Assembly: GCA_022599995.1 (NCBI GenBank)
Contig: JAHZLG010000169.1
Location: forward strand, 1-7,295
DNA length: 7,295 bases
Source: Alphaproteobacteria bacterium
Lineage (GTDB): Bacteria > Pseudomonadota > Alphaproteobacteria > CBDBCS01 > JAHZLG01
Reading direction: 5' to 3'
A program made the position numbers and the translations under genes. The notes under the pieces are model-generated. The model saw only the letters and a program-made list of their open reading frames with translations. It did no database searches and was not told the origin of the DNA. This document shows positions 1 to 5,842 of the stretch, piece after piece (position 1 is the stretch's first letter; the number at the start of each line of letters is the position of its first letter).

Positions 1-1522
1 CCTTCCCCTCAAGGAGCATCGGGGCAAGGATCAGCTCCATGTCCTCGATAGTCCATCCGGCAAGGCGTTGCAGCGTGCGCCGCAAGTCAACCGAGAGCTG
101 TGCCCCCGTTTCGGCCGGTTTTGGAGGTGATTGTCGCGACTGCAACCGCTTGCTGTAATCGTGCAACGACCCGATGTAATCCTGAAGATCACCGTTCAGG
201 TACAATTTCCCTGCGGCCAGATCGATGCCCAGCCGTTCGCCCGGGCCGAGGTGACCCTTGCGCACGATCTCGGCTTCGTCGATGCGCGTCATCCCGGTCT
301 CTGATCCAAGCAGCAGCAGGCCGTTTTTCGTGATGCTGTAGCGAAGCGGACGAAGCCCATTGCGATCCATGGCACTCACCAACCAATTGTTGGCATAGCC
401 GATCAGGGCGGCAGGCCCATCCCACGGCTCGACCAGACTGGCAGCCCACGAATAGAATGCCTTGAGCTCGGGGGACAGGCTCTTGTTTTGCTCCCACGCC
501 TCGGGGACAAACATGGCTTGTACCTCGGGCAGGGGGTGGGCGGTCTGCGCCATGATCTCGAATGCGGCGTCCAATGCGGCCGAGTCCGAGCTCTCATTGC
601 TGATGAGGCCCGAAAGCACGGTCATGTCCTCGGGGGCAAACAGCGGCGACGCGAAACGCGACTCGTGGACGCGCATCCAGCGGACGTTACCCTGCACCGT
701 GTTGATCTCGCCATTATGGGCAAGCACCCGAAACGGCTGGGCAAGAGGCCAATTGGGAAAGGTGTTCGTCGAATACCGCTGATGGTAGATCGCAAAGTTG
801 GAGATGAACCGAGAATCAAGCAGGTCGGGGTAAAATTCGGCGAGCTGCTCGGCGAGGAACAACCCCTTGTAGATGATCGACTGCGAGGAGAAGGAACAGA
901 TGTAGAAATTTGCGATCTGTGCGGCGGCAACCGCCTTCTCGATCGCGCGGCGGACGACATACAGTCGCCGATTGACCGTCTCGGAGCACGCCGCCTTCTG
1001 ATCATCCTTTTCGGCGATAATGATCTGTTCGATCTCGGGGCGTGACGAGTCCGCCTTGTCACCAATCACCGAGGCATTGATCGGCACCTGTCGCCACCCA
1101 TAGATGGTAAATCCGGCGGCGATGATGGCGGTCTCGACAATCGAGCGGCAGCGTTCTTGCGCATTCAGATCGACCCGCGGCAAGAAGATCATGCCGACCG
1201 CAAGCGGTGATGCCGGCGGATTCAACCCCGACGCGCGCACATGGTCGCGAAAGAAGGCTTGGGGCACTTGCAGGTGAATGCCCGCCCCATCGCCCGTCTT
1301 GCCATCGGCATCGACAGCCCCGCGATGCCATAGCACCCCCAGTGCCTCGAGGGCTTTGTCGATGACCTCGCGGCACGATTCGCCCGAAGTCGTGGCGACG
1401 ACCCCGACACCACACGCATCGCGCTCGGTGGTCGGATCGTAGAGCCCCTGTGCAGGAGGGAATCCCGTGGCAATCGGAGTTGTCACCCCCAGATTCGAAG
1501 GGGGAAAAGGAAGATCAGTCAT
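1..1522 (-). CDS. gltB: Glutamate synthase [NADPH] large subunit, N-terminal part (cut by window edge)
   Basis: This is the alpha subunit of glutamate synthase. It releases ammonia from glutamine in an N-terminal Ntn-type glutaminase domain and channels it to 2-oxoglutarate to make glutamate. I translated 507 codons without a stop, about a third of the roughly 1500 residues usual for the family; the rest lies beyond position 1. After a 36-residue propeptide comes DACGVG, where Cys37 is the expected catalytic N-terminal cysteine after processing. Further family motifs are LWHRGAVDADGKTGDGAG (about 64-81), YHQRYSTNTFPNWPLAQPFR (246-265), AHNGEINT (268-275), SSDSAALD (311-318), EPWDGPAAL (365-373) and MDRNGLRPLRY (385-395). 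The start at 1522 gives the usual propeptide length. An in-frame ATG at 1543 would add seven residues (MREKISI), and neither has a strong Shine-Dalgarno sequence. It lies downstream of gltD on the same strand, across a repeat-filled spacer, and is presumably co-transcribed. The identification is secure; the exact start is less so. Confidence 0.97.
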   Translation of the reverse strand, partial: MTDLPFPPSNLGVTTPIATGFPPAQGLYDPTTERDACGVGVVATTSGESCREVIDKALEALGVLWHRGAVDADGKTGDGAGIHLQVPQAFFRDHVRASGLNPPASPLAVGMIFLPRVDLNAQERCRSIVETAIIAAGFTIYGWRQVPINASVIGDKADSSRPEIEQIIIAEKDDQKAACSETVNRRLYVVRRAIEKAVAAAQIANFYICSFSSQSIIYKGLFLAEQLAEFYPDLLDSRFISNFAIYHQRYSTNTFPNWPLAQPFRVLAHNGEINTVQGNVRWMRVHESRFASPLFAPEDMTVLSGLISNESSDSAALDAAFEIMAQTAHPLPEVQAMFVPEAWEQNKSLSPELKAFYSWAASLVEPWDGPAALIGYANNWLVSAMDRNGLRPLRYSITKNGLLLLGSETGMTRIDEAEIVRKGHLGPGERLGIDLAAGKLYLNGDLQDYIGSLHDYSKRLQSRQSPPKPAETGAQLSVDLRRTLQRLAGWTIEDMELILAPMLLEGK

Positions 1523-1564
1523 GATGGAAATTTTCTCTCGCATACAGAGCAAAAGTGTTGATCG

Positions 1565-1589
1565 CCCCTCCCCCCCCCCCCCCCCTCCC
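1565..1589. repeat. Poly-C/poly-G tract in the gltB leader
   Basis: The plus strand reads CCCC, T, then 16 consecutive C (1570-1585), T, CCC. On the gltB sense strand this is a run of 16 G lying 48-63 bases upstream of the chosen gltB start. Homopolymers this long are prone to slipped-strand length change and to G-quadruplex formation. The exact length in an assembly should be treated as uncertain. Confidence 0.9.
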
Positions 1590-1616
1590 GGCTCTCGAAC
1601 CCGAGTTTGCTTTCAA

Positions 1617-1654
1617 GGGGGACAGATCGGGGGAGGGGGAGGAGGAGGGTGCGG
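1617..1654 (+). other. G-rich block with quadruplex potential
   Basis: The plus strand carries G5 (1617-1621), G5 (1629-1633), G5 (1635-1639), then GGAGGAGGG and GGG, separated by short loops. This satisfies a loose G-quadruplex pattern. On the gltD-gltB sense strand it is a C/U-rich tract that precedes the poly-G tract at 1589-1565. The two could therefore pair in a transcript, with a loop of about 40 bases (a few G-U pairs needed). No gene is seen here. Confidence 0.6.
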
Positions 1655-1874
1655 GCAGGCTATGGCTTAGCAGGCTCTGCCTCAGGCAGGCTATGGCTTA
1701 GGTGGTTATGCCTCAGGCAGGCTCAGGCAACTCTGGCTCAAGCGGGCTCAGGCGGGGTTCTGCCTCAGGCAGCTATGGCTTAGGTGGCAGCTCAGGCTCA
1801 GGCGGGGCTCTGCCTCAGGCAGGCTCAGGCAGGCTCTGCCTCAGGCAGGCTCAGGCAGGTTCTGCCTCAGGCAG
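1654..1874. repeat. Palindromic repeat array between gltD and gltB
   Basis: The 12-mer TGCCTCAGGCAG occurs six times, starting at 1678, 1709, 1761, 1811, 1837 and 1863. The steps are 31, 52, 50, 26 and 26 bases, so the period is 26 or about twice that. Its first 11 bases are an odd palindrome (TGCCT-C-AGGCA). A second motif, CTATGGCTTAG, occurs at 1660, 1691 and 1773, and the gaps are filled by variants of GGCTCAGGCAGG. On the minus strand each copy can fold as CTGCC-TGA-GGCAG, a 5-bp stem with a 3-base loop. The last copy contains the TGA stop of gltD (1869-1867). The array is not a CRISPR because units are short, degenerate and have no unique spacers. It could be a REP-like mRNA-stabilising or attenuating element, or simply an expanded simple repeat. 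Confidence 0.9.
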
Positions 1875-3336
1875 CTTCGGCGGGGGCGCAGTGGGTGTCG
1901 AAATAGGCAACCATTTCCTCGGCAGCCTGCATCCCGTCCTTGATCGCCCAGACGACAAGCGAAGCCCCGCGGTAGATGTCCCCCGCGGCAAAGACGCCGG
2001 GCAAAGAAGTCGCCAAGGAATCACCCCCACCCCCGCCGTGGCCCGCCTTGATCGTGCCCCAGCGCGTGGTCGCTAAGTCCGGCGCATCCCACTGGCCAGG
2101 CAAGTCCTCGGCGTCATACCCAAGGGCAAGAATCACCCGCGTCGCCTGCACATAGTGCGGAGGCGCATCGCTCGGCTCGACCCCGCGTCTGCCGGTGCCA
2201 TCGGCTGTGGTCTGGCGCATCTCGTGTACCTTGAGCCCAGTCAATGCGCCTTGGTCATCGGTCACGATGCTGCTAGGGGCAGAGAACCATAGGAAGTCCA
2301 CGCCCTCCTCAATGGCTTTTTCTACCTCGCGTTGCGACCCCGGCATGCTGGCGCGATCGCGGCGATAAAGACACCGAACCGAACGTGCCCCCTGCCGAAT
2401 AGCCGTGCGGACACAGTCCATGGCCGTGTCACCCCCGCCAACCACGATCACATCTTCATCGGCGGCATCGTAGGTGGAAAGGTGTTCCCCAATGTCGCCA
2501 AGCCCACTGCGGATGCTGGCAATCAGATAGTCCATGGCGGGCGTCAACACGGCAGTAGAGCCCGACCCCGATCCCGATCCCGATCCCGACTCCGGAGAAA
2601 CCCCCAATGGCCGTGCTTGATAAGTCCCGGTTGCCACCAACACGACCTCGTGCTCGGCGCGGATCGACGCAAAGTCTTTGTCGACCCCAACCCGGCACCC
2701 CAGATGAAATTTAATCCCACTCGCCTCAAGCCAACGCGTGCGGCGTTCCACCAGCGACTTCTCGAGCTTGAAATTCGGAATGCCATACATCAGCAATCCG
2801 CCGACGCGATCGTGCGCATCGTAAACATGAACAGCAAACCCCGCCTCGCGCAGCCTGATTGCCGCAGCCAACCCCGCTGGCCCTGCCCCGATGATCCCTG
2901 CCGATCCCTGCCGCAGTGCCGCAGGGACAATCGGCTTAATCCACCCGTTTTGAAAGGCGTTCTCGGTAAGATACGACTCGACCGAGCCGATGGTGACCGT
3001 GCCGTGTCCCGATGCCTCAATCACGCAATTGCCCTCGCAGAGCCGATCCTGAGGACAAATGCGCCCGCAGAATTCGGGAAAGGCATTCGTCTCATTGCTG
3101 GTCTGCCACGCCTCCTCGAGCCTGCCATTGGCAGCGAGCATCAACCAATCGGGGATGTTGTTGCCGAGCGGACAATGGATTTGGCAATAAGGCACCCCGC
3201 ACTGCGAACACCGCGCCGATTGGGCGGCGGCCTCTATGTCTTGGAAGACCTCGTGGATTTCCTTGAAGTCTTTGCGGCGTTGCTCCGCCACACGGGTGGG
3301 CGGAAATTGCTGGGGACGAGAAACAAATTCAAGCAT
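1867..3336 (-). CDS. gltD: Glutamate synthase [NADPH] small subunit
   Basis: This is the beta subunit of glutamate synthase, 489 residues, which takes electrons from NADPH and passes them by FAD and [4Fe-4S] clusters to GltB. Eight cysteines in the N-terminal ferredoxin-like domain (43, 46, 51, 55 and 90, 94, 100, 104) fit the family's two-cluster pattern. The FAD motif GIIGAGPAGLAAA starts at 147. The NADPH motif VIVVGGGDTAMDC spans 296-308. The C-terminal flavin motif GVFAAGDIYRGASLVVWAIKDG is at about 447-468. The start at 3336 (MLEFVSRPQQF) matches the usual N-terminus, with a weak AAGG about eight bases upstream. The frame stays open to an ATG at 3534, but that extension covers the promoter and inverted repeats and resembles no GltD. 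Oddities are a Ser-Gly repeat at 250-260 and a glycine-rich insertion, GHGGGGGDS, at 432-440. The stop codon lies in a repeat unit. gltD precedes gltB here, the reverse of the E. coli order. Confidence 0.97.
   Translation of the reverse strand: MLEFVSRPQQFPPTRVAEQRRKDFKEIHEVFQDIEAAAQSARCSQCGVPYCQIHCPLGNNIPDWLMLAANGRLEEAWQTSNETNAFPEFCGRICPQDRLCEGNCVIEASGHGTVTIGSVESYLTENAFQNGWIKPIVPAALRQGSAGIIGAGPAGLAAAIRLREAGFAVHVYDAHDRVGGLLMYGIPNFKLEKSLVERRTRWLEASGIKFHLGCRVGVDKDFASIRAEHEVVLVATGTYQARPLGVSPESGSGSGSGSGSTAVLTPAMDYLIASIRSGLGDIGEHLSTYDAADEDVIVVGGGDTAMDCVRTAIRQGARSVRCLYRRDRASMPGSQREVEKAIEEGVDFLWFSAPSSIVTDDQGALTGLKVHEMRQTTADGTGRRGVEPSDAPPHYVQATRVILALGYDAEDLPGQWDAPDLATTRWGTIKAGHGGGGGDSLATSLPGVFAAGDIYRGASLVVWAIKDGMQAAEEMVAYFDTHCAPAEAA
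2561..2590. repeat. Hexanucleotide repeat inside gltD
   Basis: Five tandem CCCGAY units run through 2561-2590 on the plus strand (CCCGAC, three CCCGAT, CCCGAC). On the coding strand they encode alternating Ser-Gly at residues 250-260 of GltD, in a surface-loop position between VLVATGTYQ and PAMDYL. Gain or loss of a unit would keep the reading frame and change linker length by two residues. Confidence 0.85.
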
Positions 3337-3373
3337 CGGCGTGCCTTGTTCGGGGCGTGTCTGGAGGGGGGCG

Positions 3374-3421
3374 CTGAGCGACACCACGGTGCGGTCCCAC
3401 TGAGCGTTACCGCTGAGCGGT
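3374..3421. repeat. CTGAGCG direct repeats and odd palindrome in the gltD leader
   Basis: CTGAGCG occurs at 3374, 3400 and 3413, with steps of 26 and 13 bases. The last copy forms a perfect odd palindrome, ACCGCT-G-AGCGGT (3409-3421). In the gltD transcript this folds as CCGC-UCA-GCGG. It lies in the predicted untranslated leader between the promoter (about 3436) and the gltD start at 3336. No function is assigned. Confidence 0.55.
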
Positions 3422-3442
3422 CCGGATGAGTGGTCACCATTG

Positions 3443-3470
3443 ATAGTAGGGGTTAATAGGGGAATGTCAA
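3443..3470 (-). promoter_or_regulatory. Predicted sigma-70-type promoter of gltD(-gltB)
   Basis: On the minus strand there is a perfect -35 TTGACA (3470-3465), a 16-base spacer and -10 TACTAT (3448-3443). Transcription would start near 3436, leaving a leader of about 100 bases. The -35 lies four bases downstream of the first inverted repeat (3475-3497), in the sense of transcription, so a protein bound there would contact RNA polymerase. Confidence 0.55.
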
Positions 3471-3474
3471 GAGA

Positions 3475-3497
3475 TGTTGTCAATATAATTGACAACA
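3475..3497. promoter_or_regulatory. Operator-like inverted repeat 1
   Basis: The sequence TGTTGTCAAT-ATA-ATTGACAACA is a perfect 10-bp inverted repeat with a 3-base centre. Its inner 17 bases share the core TGTCAAT-N3-ATTGACA with the second repeat at 3522-3552. Its centre is about 50 bases upstream of the predicted gltD transcription start. There is no run of T next to it, so a terminator is unlikely. A dimeric helix-turn-helix regulator site is inferred, but the regulator is not in the window. Confidence 0.75.
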
Positions 3498-3521
3498 GAC
3501 TCAAACCCTTGCGCAAGATCA

Positions 3522-3552
3522 CTAAGTATGTCAATCACATTGACATACTTAG
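3522..3552. promoter_or_regulatory. Operator-like inverted repeat 2
   Basis: The arms CTAAGTATGTCAAT and ATTGACATACTTAG are perfectly complementary over 14 bp around a CAC centre. The core TGTCAAT-N3-ATTGACA is identical to that of repeat 1 outside the three central bases. The centres of the two repeats (3486 and 3537) are 51 bp apart, close to five helical turns, so both would face the same side of the DNA. It lies between the divergent gltD and fabI promoters and could serve either or both. Confidence 0.75.
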
Positions 3553-3615
3553 AAACAGCTAGCTTTCCTGCAATGCCAAGACGAAAAGCCTTGCTCGGCA
3601 CACCCCGCCATCAGG

Positions 3616-3644
3616 TTGAAGCGCGTGGGGCTTAGGTATATAGT
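3616..3644 (+). promoter_or_regulatory. Predicted sigma-70-type promoter of fabI-aroC
   Basis: The plus strand has TTGAAG (3616-3621), a 17-base spacer and TATAGT (3639-3644), with a likely start near 3651 and a leader of about 47 bases before fabI. The spacing is ideal, but the -35 matches the consensus only in part. Confidence 0.45.
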
Positions 3645-3657
3645 CACCGTCTGTTGT

Positions 3658-3672
3658 GTGGACGGCGTCCAC
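3658..3672. promoter_or_regulatory. Palindrome in the fabI leader
   Basis: GTGGACG-G-CGTCCAC is a perfect 7-bp odd palindrome lying just after the predicted fabI transcription start. It could be an operator or a leader hairpin, or it may have arisen by chance. There is only one copy in the window. Confidence 0.4.
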
Positions 3673-3684
3673 CAGAAACCCGTC

Positions 3685-3690
3685 GAAGGA
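3685..3690 (+). promoter_or_regulatory. Ribosome binding site that fixes the fabI start
   Basis: GAAGGA lies seven bases before the ATG at 3698. It supports this start over the in-frame ATG at 3656, which would add 14 residues (MWTASTRNPSKENK) and has no comparable site. Confidence 0.8.
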
Positions 3691-3697
3691 AAACAAA

Positions 3698-4510
3698 ATG
3701 ACAAGTGCCAAACTGCTTGCTGGCAAACGCGGCGTCATCATGGGCGTCGCGAACGACAAATCACTGGCGTGGGGGGTTGCCGAATTCGCCGCCCGATGCG
3801 GTGCCGAATTGCACTTTACCTACCAAGGCGACATGCTCGCCAAGCGGGTCGTGGGGCTCGCCACGCAGGTCGGGGCCGAGAACAATGTCCACGTCTGTGA
3901 TGTGAACGATGACGCCAATATCGCCGACGTCTTTCAGGCAATCGGCGGAACAATCGATTTTGTTGTGCACGGCATCGGCTTCTCCGATAAGAACGAGCTG
4001 CGCACCGAGTACCTCGAGACCTCGCGCGCCAATTTTCGGAACACCATGGAAATCTCTTGCTACTCGCTGACCGCGGTGGCGCGTGCCGCTGCCCCCTACA
4101 TGCAGCCGGGTGGCAGCATCCTCACCCTGACCTACTACGGGGCGAAGCGCGTCCTGCCGAATTACAACGTGATGGGGGTCGCCAAAGCAGCCCTCGAGGC
4201 AAGCGTGCAGTACCTTGCGGTGGATTTGGGGGCAAGGGGCATCCGCGTGAATGGGTTGTCCTCGGGGCCCGTGAAAACCCTCGCGGCAAGCGGAATCGGC
4301 GACTTTCGGAAAATCTTGAAATGGAATGCCGCCTCGGCACCACTGCAGCGCAATGTGTCGCAGAAGGATGTCGGGCACGCGGGGGTCTATCTGCTGTCTG
4401 ATCTCTCCAGTGGGGTCACCGGCGAGATTCACTATGTCGATGCCGGATACAACAATGTCAGCATGCCCGCCCCCCAGCGTGCCGATGAGATCGTGGCGAC
4501 ACTGAAATAA
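3698..4510 (+). CDS. fabI: Enoyl-[acyl-carrier-protein] reductase [NADH]
   Basis: This is a 270-residue cytosolic reductase that uses NADH to reduce trans-2-enoyl-ACP, the last step of each cycle of type II fatty-acid synthesis. It is a short-chain dehydrogenase of the FabI type. The N-terminal Rossmann segment GKRGVIMGVANDKSLAWGVA (about 9-28) has the spacing typical of FabI. The catalytic pattern is Tyr146, Tyr156 and Lys163 (TYYGAKRVLPNYNVMGVAK), the same numbering as in E. coli FabI. RGIRVNGLSSGPVKTLAASGI (180-200) is the usual substrate-loop region, and GVTGEIHYVDAGYN (239-252) the usual C-terminal segment. Length is normal. It is probably in one operon with aroC, whose start codon begins 16 bases after the fabI stop. 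FabI is the triclosan and isoniazid-class target family; nothing here predicts resistance. Its own promoter and an upstream twin inverted repeat lie between it and gltD. Confidence 0.97.
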   Translation: MTSAKLLAGKRGVIMGVANDKSLAWGVAEFAARCGAELHFTYQGDMLAKRVVGLATQVGAENNVHVCDVNDDANIADVFQAIGGTIDFVVHGIGFSDKNELRTEYLETSRANFRNTMEISCYSLTAVARAAAPYMQPGGSILTLTYYGAKRVLPNYNVMGVAKAALEASVQYLAVDLGARGIRVNGLSSGPVKTLAASGIGDFRKILKWNAASAPLQRNVSQKDVGHAGVYLLSDLSSGVTGEIHYVDAGYNNVSMPAPQRADEIVATLK

Positions 4511-4525
4511 CCATGCGAGCGCACA

Positions 4526-5842
4526 ATGAGCCACAATAGCTTCGGACGTTTGTTGCGACTCACCACGTTCGGAGAGAGCCACGGCACCGCCATCGGAGGC
4601 GTGCTCGACGGCATGCCCGCCGGCATCATCCTCGACATAAACGAGGTGCAAAAAGAGCTGGATCGTCGGAAACCGGGGCAATCGAAATTCACCACCCAAC
4701 GCCGCGAGACCGATAAGGTCGAGATACTTTCGGGCGTCCTTTGGCCCAACGATAACCATAGTAAGGCGGAAACAACCGGCACGTCGATCGGCTTCATCAT
4801 CTGGAATATCGATCAGAAGTCACAAGACTACAGCGACATCGCCGAGAAGTTTCGTCCCGGCCACGCCGACCTTGCCTACCTGATGAAATATGGGGTGCGC
4901 GATCACCGCGGCGGCGGGCGAGCATCCGCACGCGAAACCGCGATCCGAGTCGCGGCAGGGGCGATGGCACGCCAAGCCCTCGATGCCACTTGTCGCCGCT
5001 ATGGCACCGAACCTGTAGAAGTCCGCGCGGGTGTAGTTGCCGTTGCCGGTGACGCATGGAATGCCGATAGGGACGGCTGGCCCGATTGGGAGCAAGTCTA
5101 TCACAACCCGCTCTATGCCCCGTTTGCAACGACGACAGACATCTATCAACGGTGGGAAGCCACGATTGATGAGGCGCGCCGCGCTGGGGATTCATGCGGC
5201 GCAGCCGTGCGGTGCTTTGCGCTTAACGTTTGGCCGGGGTTGGGGGCTCCTGTCTATGCCAAGCTCGACGCCGACCTTGCCGCTGCCATGATGAGCATCA
5301 ATGCGGTGAAGGCAATTGAAATCGGCGAAGGCGTGCACGCAGGCAACCTCAGGGGAAGTGACAACGCCGATCAGATGACCATGCGAGGTGACACTCTCAT
5401 CCATGCGACGAACCATGCAGGGGGTGTCTTGGGCGGGATCTCTACCGGTGCCCCGATCGATGTGAAGGTGACCTTCAAGCCGACCAGCTCGATTCTGACT
5501 TCGACAGATTCAATTGCTCGGGCAACACTGGAAGACGCCGCGTCTCGTTCGGACGACGATTCTCGTTTGGACGTCGAGACCTATTCTATCGCTCATATCG
5601 TGAGTCGATCGTTCGACGGTATCCCCAGCCAAGGGATGCCGATCGATCCGATCACCGCGCAAAAACTGGGCACCTCAGAATTTTACCCTACAACCGTGGA
5701 GACCAAAGGACGCCACGATCCATGCGTCGGGTTGCGCGCGGTGCCGGTGGTCGAAGCCATGATGTGCTTGGTGCTGCTCGACCACCTGCTGATGCATATC
5801 GGGTCGAGTGGGGGCACCCCCCCGCAGTCGTCCGCACTGTGA
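4526..5842 (+). CDS. aroC: Chorismate synthase, with an unusual internal insertion
   Basis: Chorismate synthase removes phosphate from 5-enolpyruvylshikimate-3-phosphate in an FMN-dependent 1,4-elimination, the last step of the shikimate pathway. Family signatures are clear: GRLLRLTTFGESHG (7-20, with His19), RRKPGQSKFTTQRRETD (47-63), FRPGHADLAYLMKYGVRDHRGGGRASARETA (109-139), MMSINAVKAIEIGEG (255-269), NHAGGVLGGISTG (296-308) and TKGRHDPCVGLRAVPVVEAM (393-412). The protein has 438 residues against about 350-370 normally. Most of the excess is between FKPTSSI (317-323) and TKGRHDP, where about 69 residues replace the roughly 17 in the E. coli protein. A smaller insertion sits near 72-81 (LWPNDNHSKA). 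The insertion stays in frame, and no intein motif is seen. The start at 4526 matches the family N-terminus. The nearest upstream ATG (4513) is out of frame, and the ribosome site is weak. It follows fabI after 15 bases. The last codons and the stop fall in the first unit of a 29-bp repeat array. Confidence 0.96.
   Translation: MSHNSFGRLLRLTTFGESHGTAIGGVLDGMPAGIILDINEVQKELDRRKPGQSKFTTQRRETDKVEILSGVLWPNDNHSKAETTGTSIGFIIWNIDQKSQDYSDIAEKFRPGHADLAYLMKYGVRDHRGGGRASARETAIRVAAGAMARQALDATCRRYGTEPVEVRAGVVAVAGDAWNADRDGWPDWEQVYHNPLYAPFATTTDIYQRWEATIDEARRAGDSCGAAVRCFALNVWPGLGAPVYAKLDADLAAAMMSINAVKAIEIGEGVHAGNLRGSDNADQMTMRGDTLIHATNHAGGVLGGISTGAPIDVKVTFKPTSSILTSTDSIARATLEDAASRSDDDSRLDVETYSIAHIVSRSFDGIPSQGMPIDPITAQKLGTSEFYPTTVETKGRHDPCVGLRAVPVVEAMMCLVLLDHLLMHIGSSGGTPPQSSAL

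Noticed and set aside
1654..1874. CRISPR array
   Set aside because: Units are short and degenerate, spacing varies between 26 and 52, the sequence between copies is itself repetitive, and no cas gene is present.
1702..2076. A Gly/Ser-rich 124-residue plus-strand frame over the repeat array
   Set aside because: Its composition simply reflects translation of the GGCTCAGGCAG repeats and then the antisense of gltD.
2332..3429. A 365-residue open frame on the plus strand opposite gltD
   Set aside because: It lies antisense to a well-conserved gene, its composition is that of a shadow frame in GC-rich DNA, and no domain is recognisable.
3337..3534. A 66-residue N-terminal extension of GltD starting at the ATG at 3534
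   Set aside because: It would read through both inverted repeats and the predicted promoter, and it resembles no GltD. The start at 3336 matches the family N-terminus.
3522..3552. Rho-independent terminator
   Set aside because: The stem is AT-rich with no following T run on either strand, and it lies between divergent genes where no transcript needs to end.
3761..4759. A 332-residue open frame on the minus strand opposite fabI and aroC
   Set aside because: It spans two conserved genes on the other strand and has no recognisable motif, so it is a shadow frame.
5498..5698. Intein in aroC
   Set aside because: The insertion is only about 52 residues and lacks a Cys/Ser start, an HN end and the splicing blocks.
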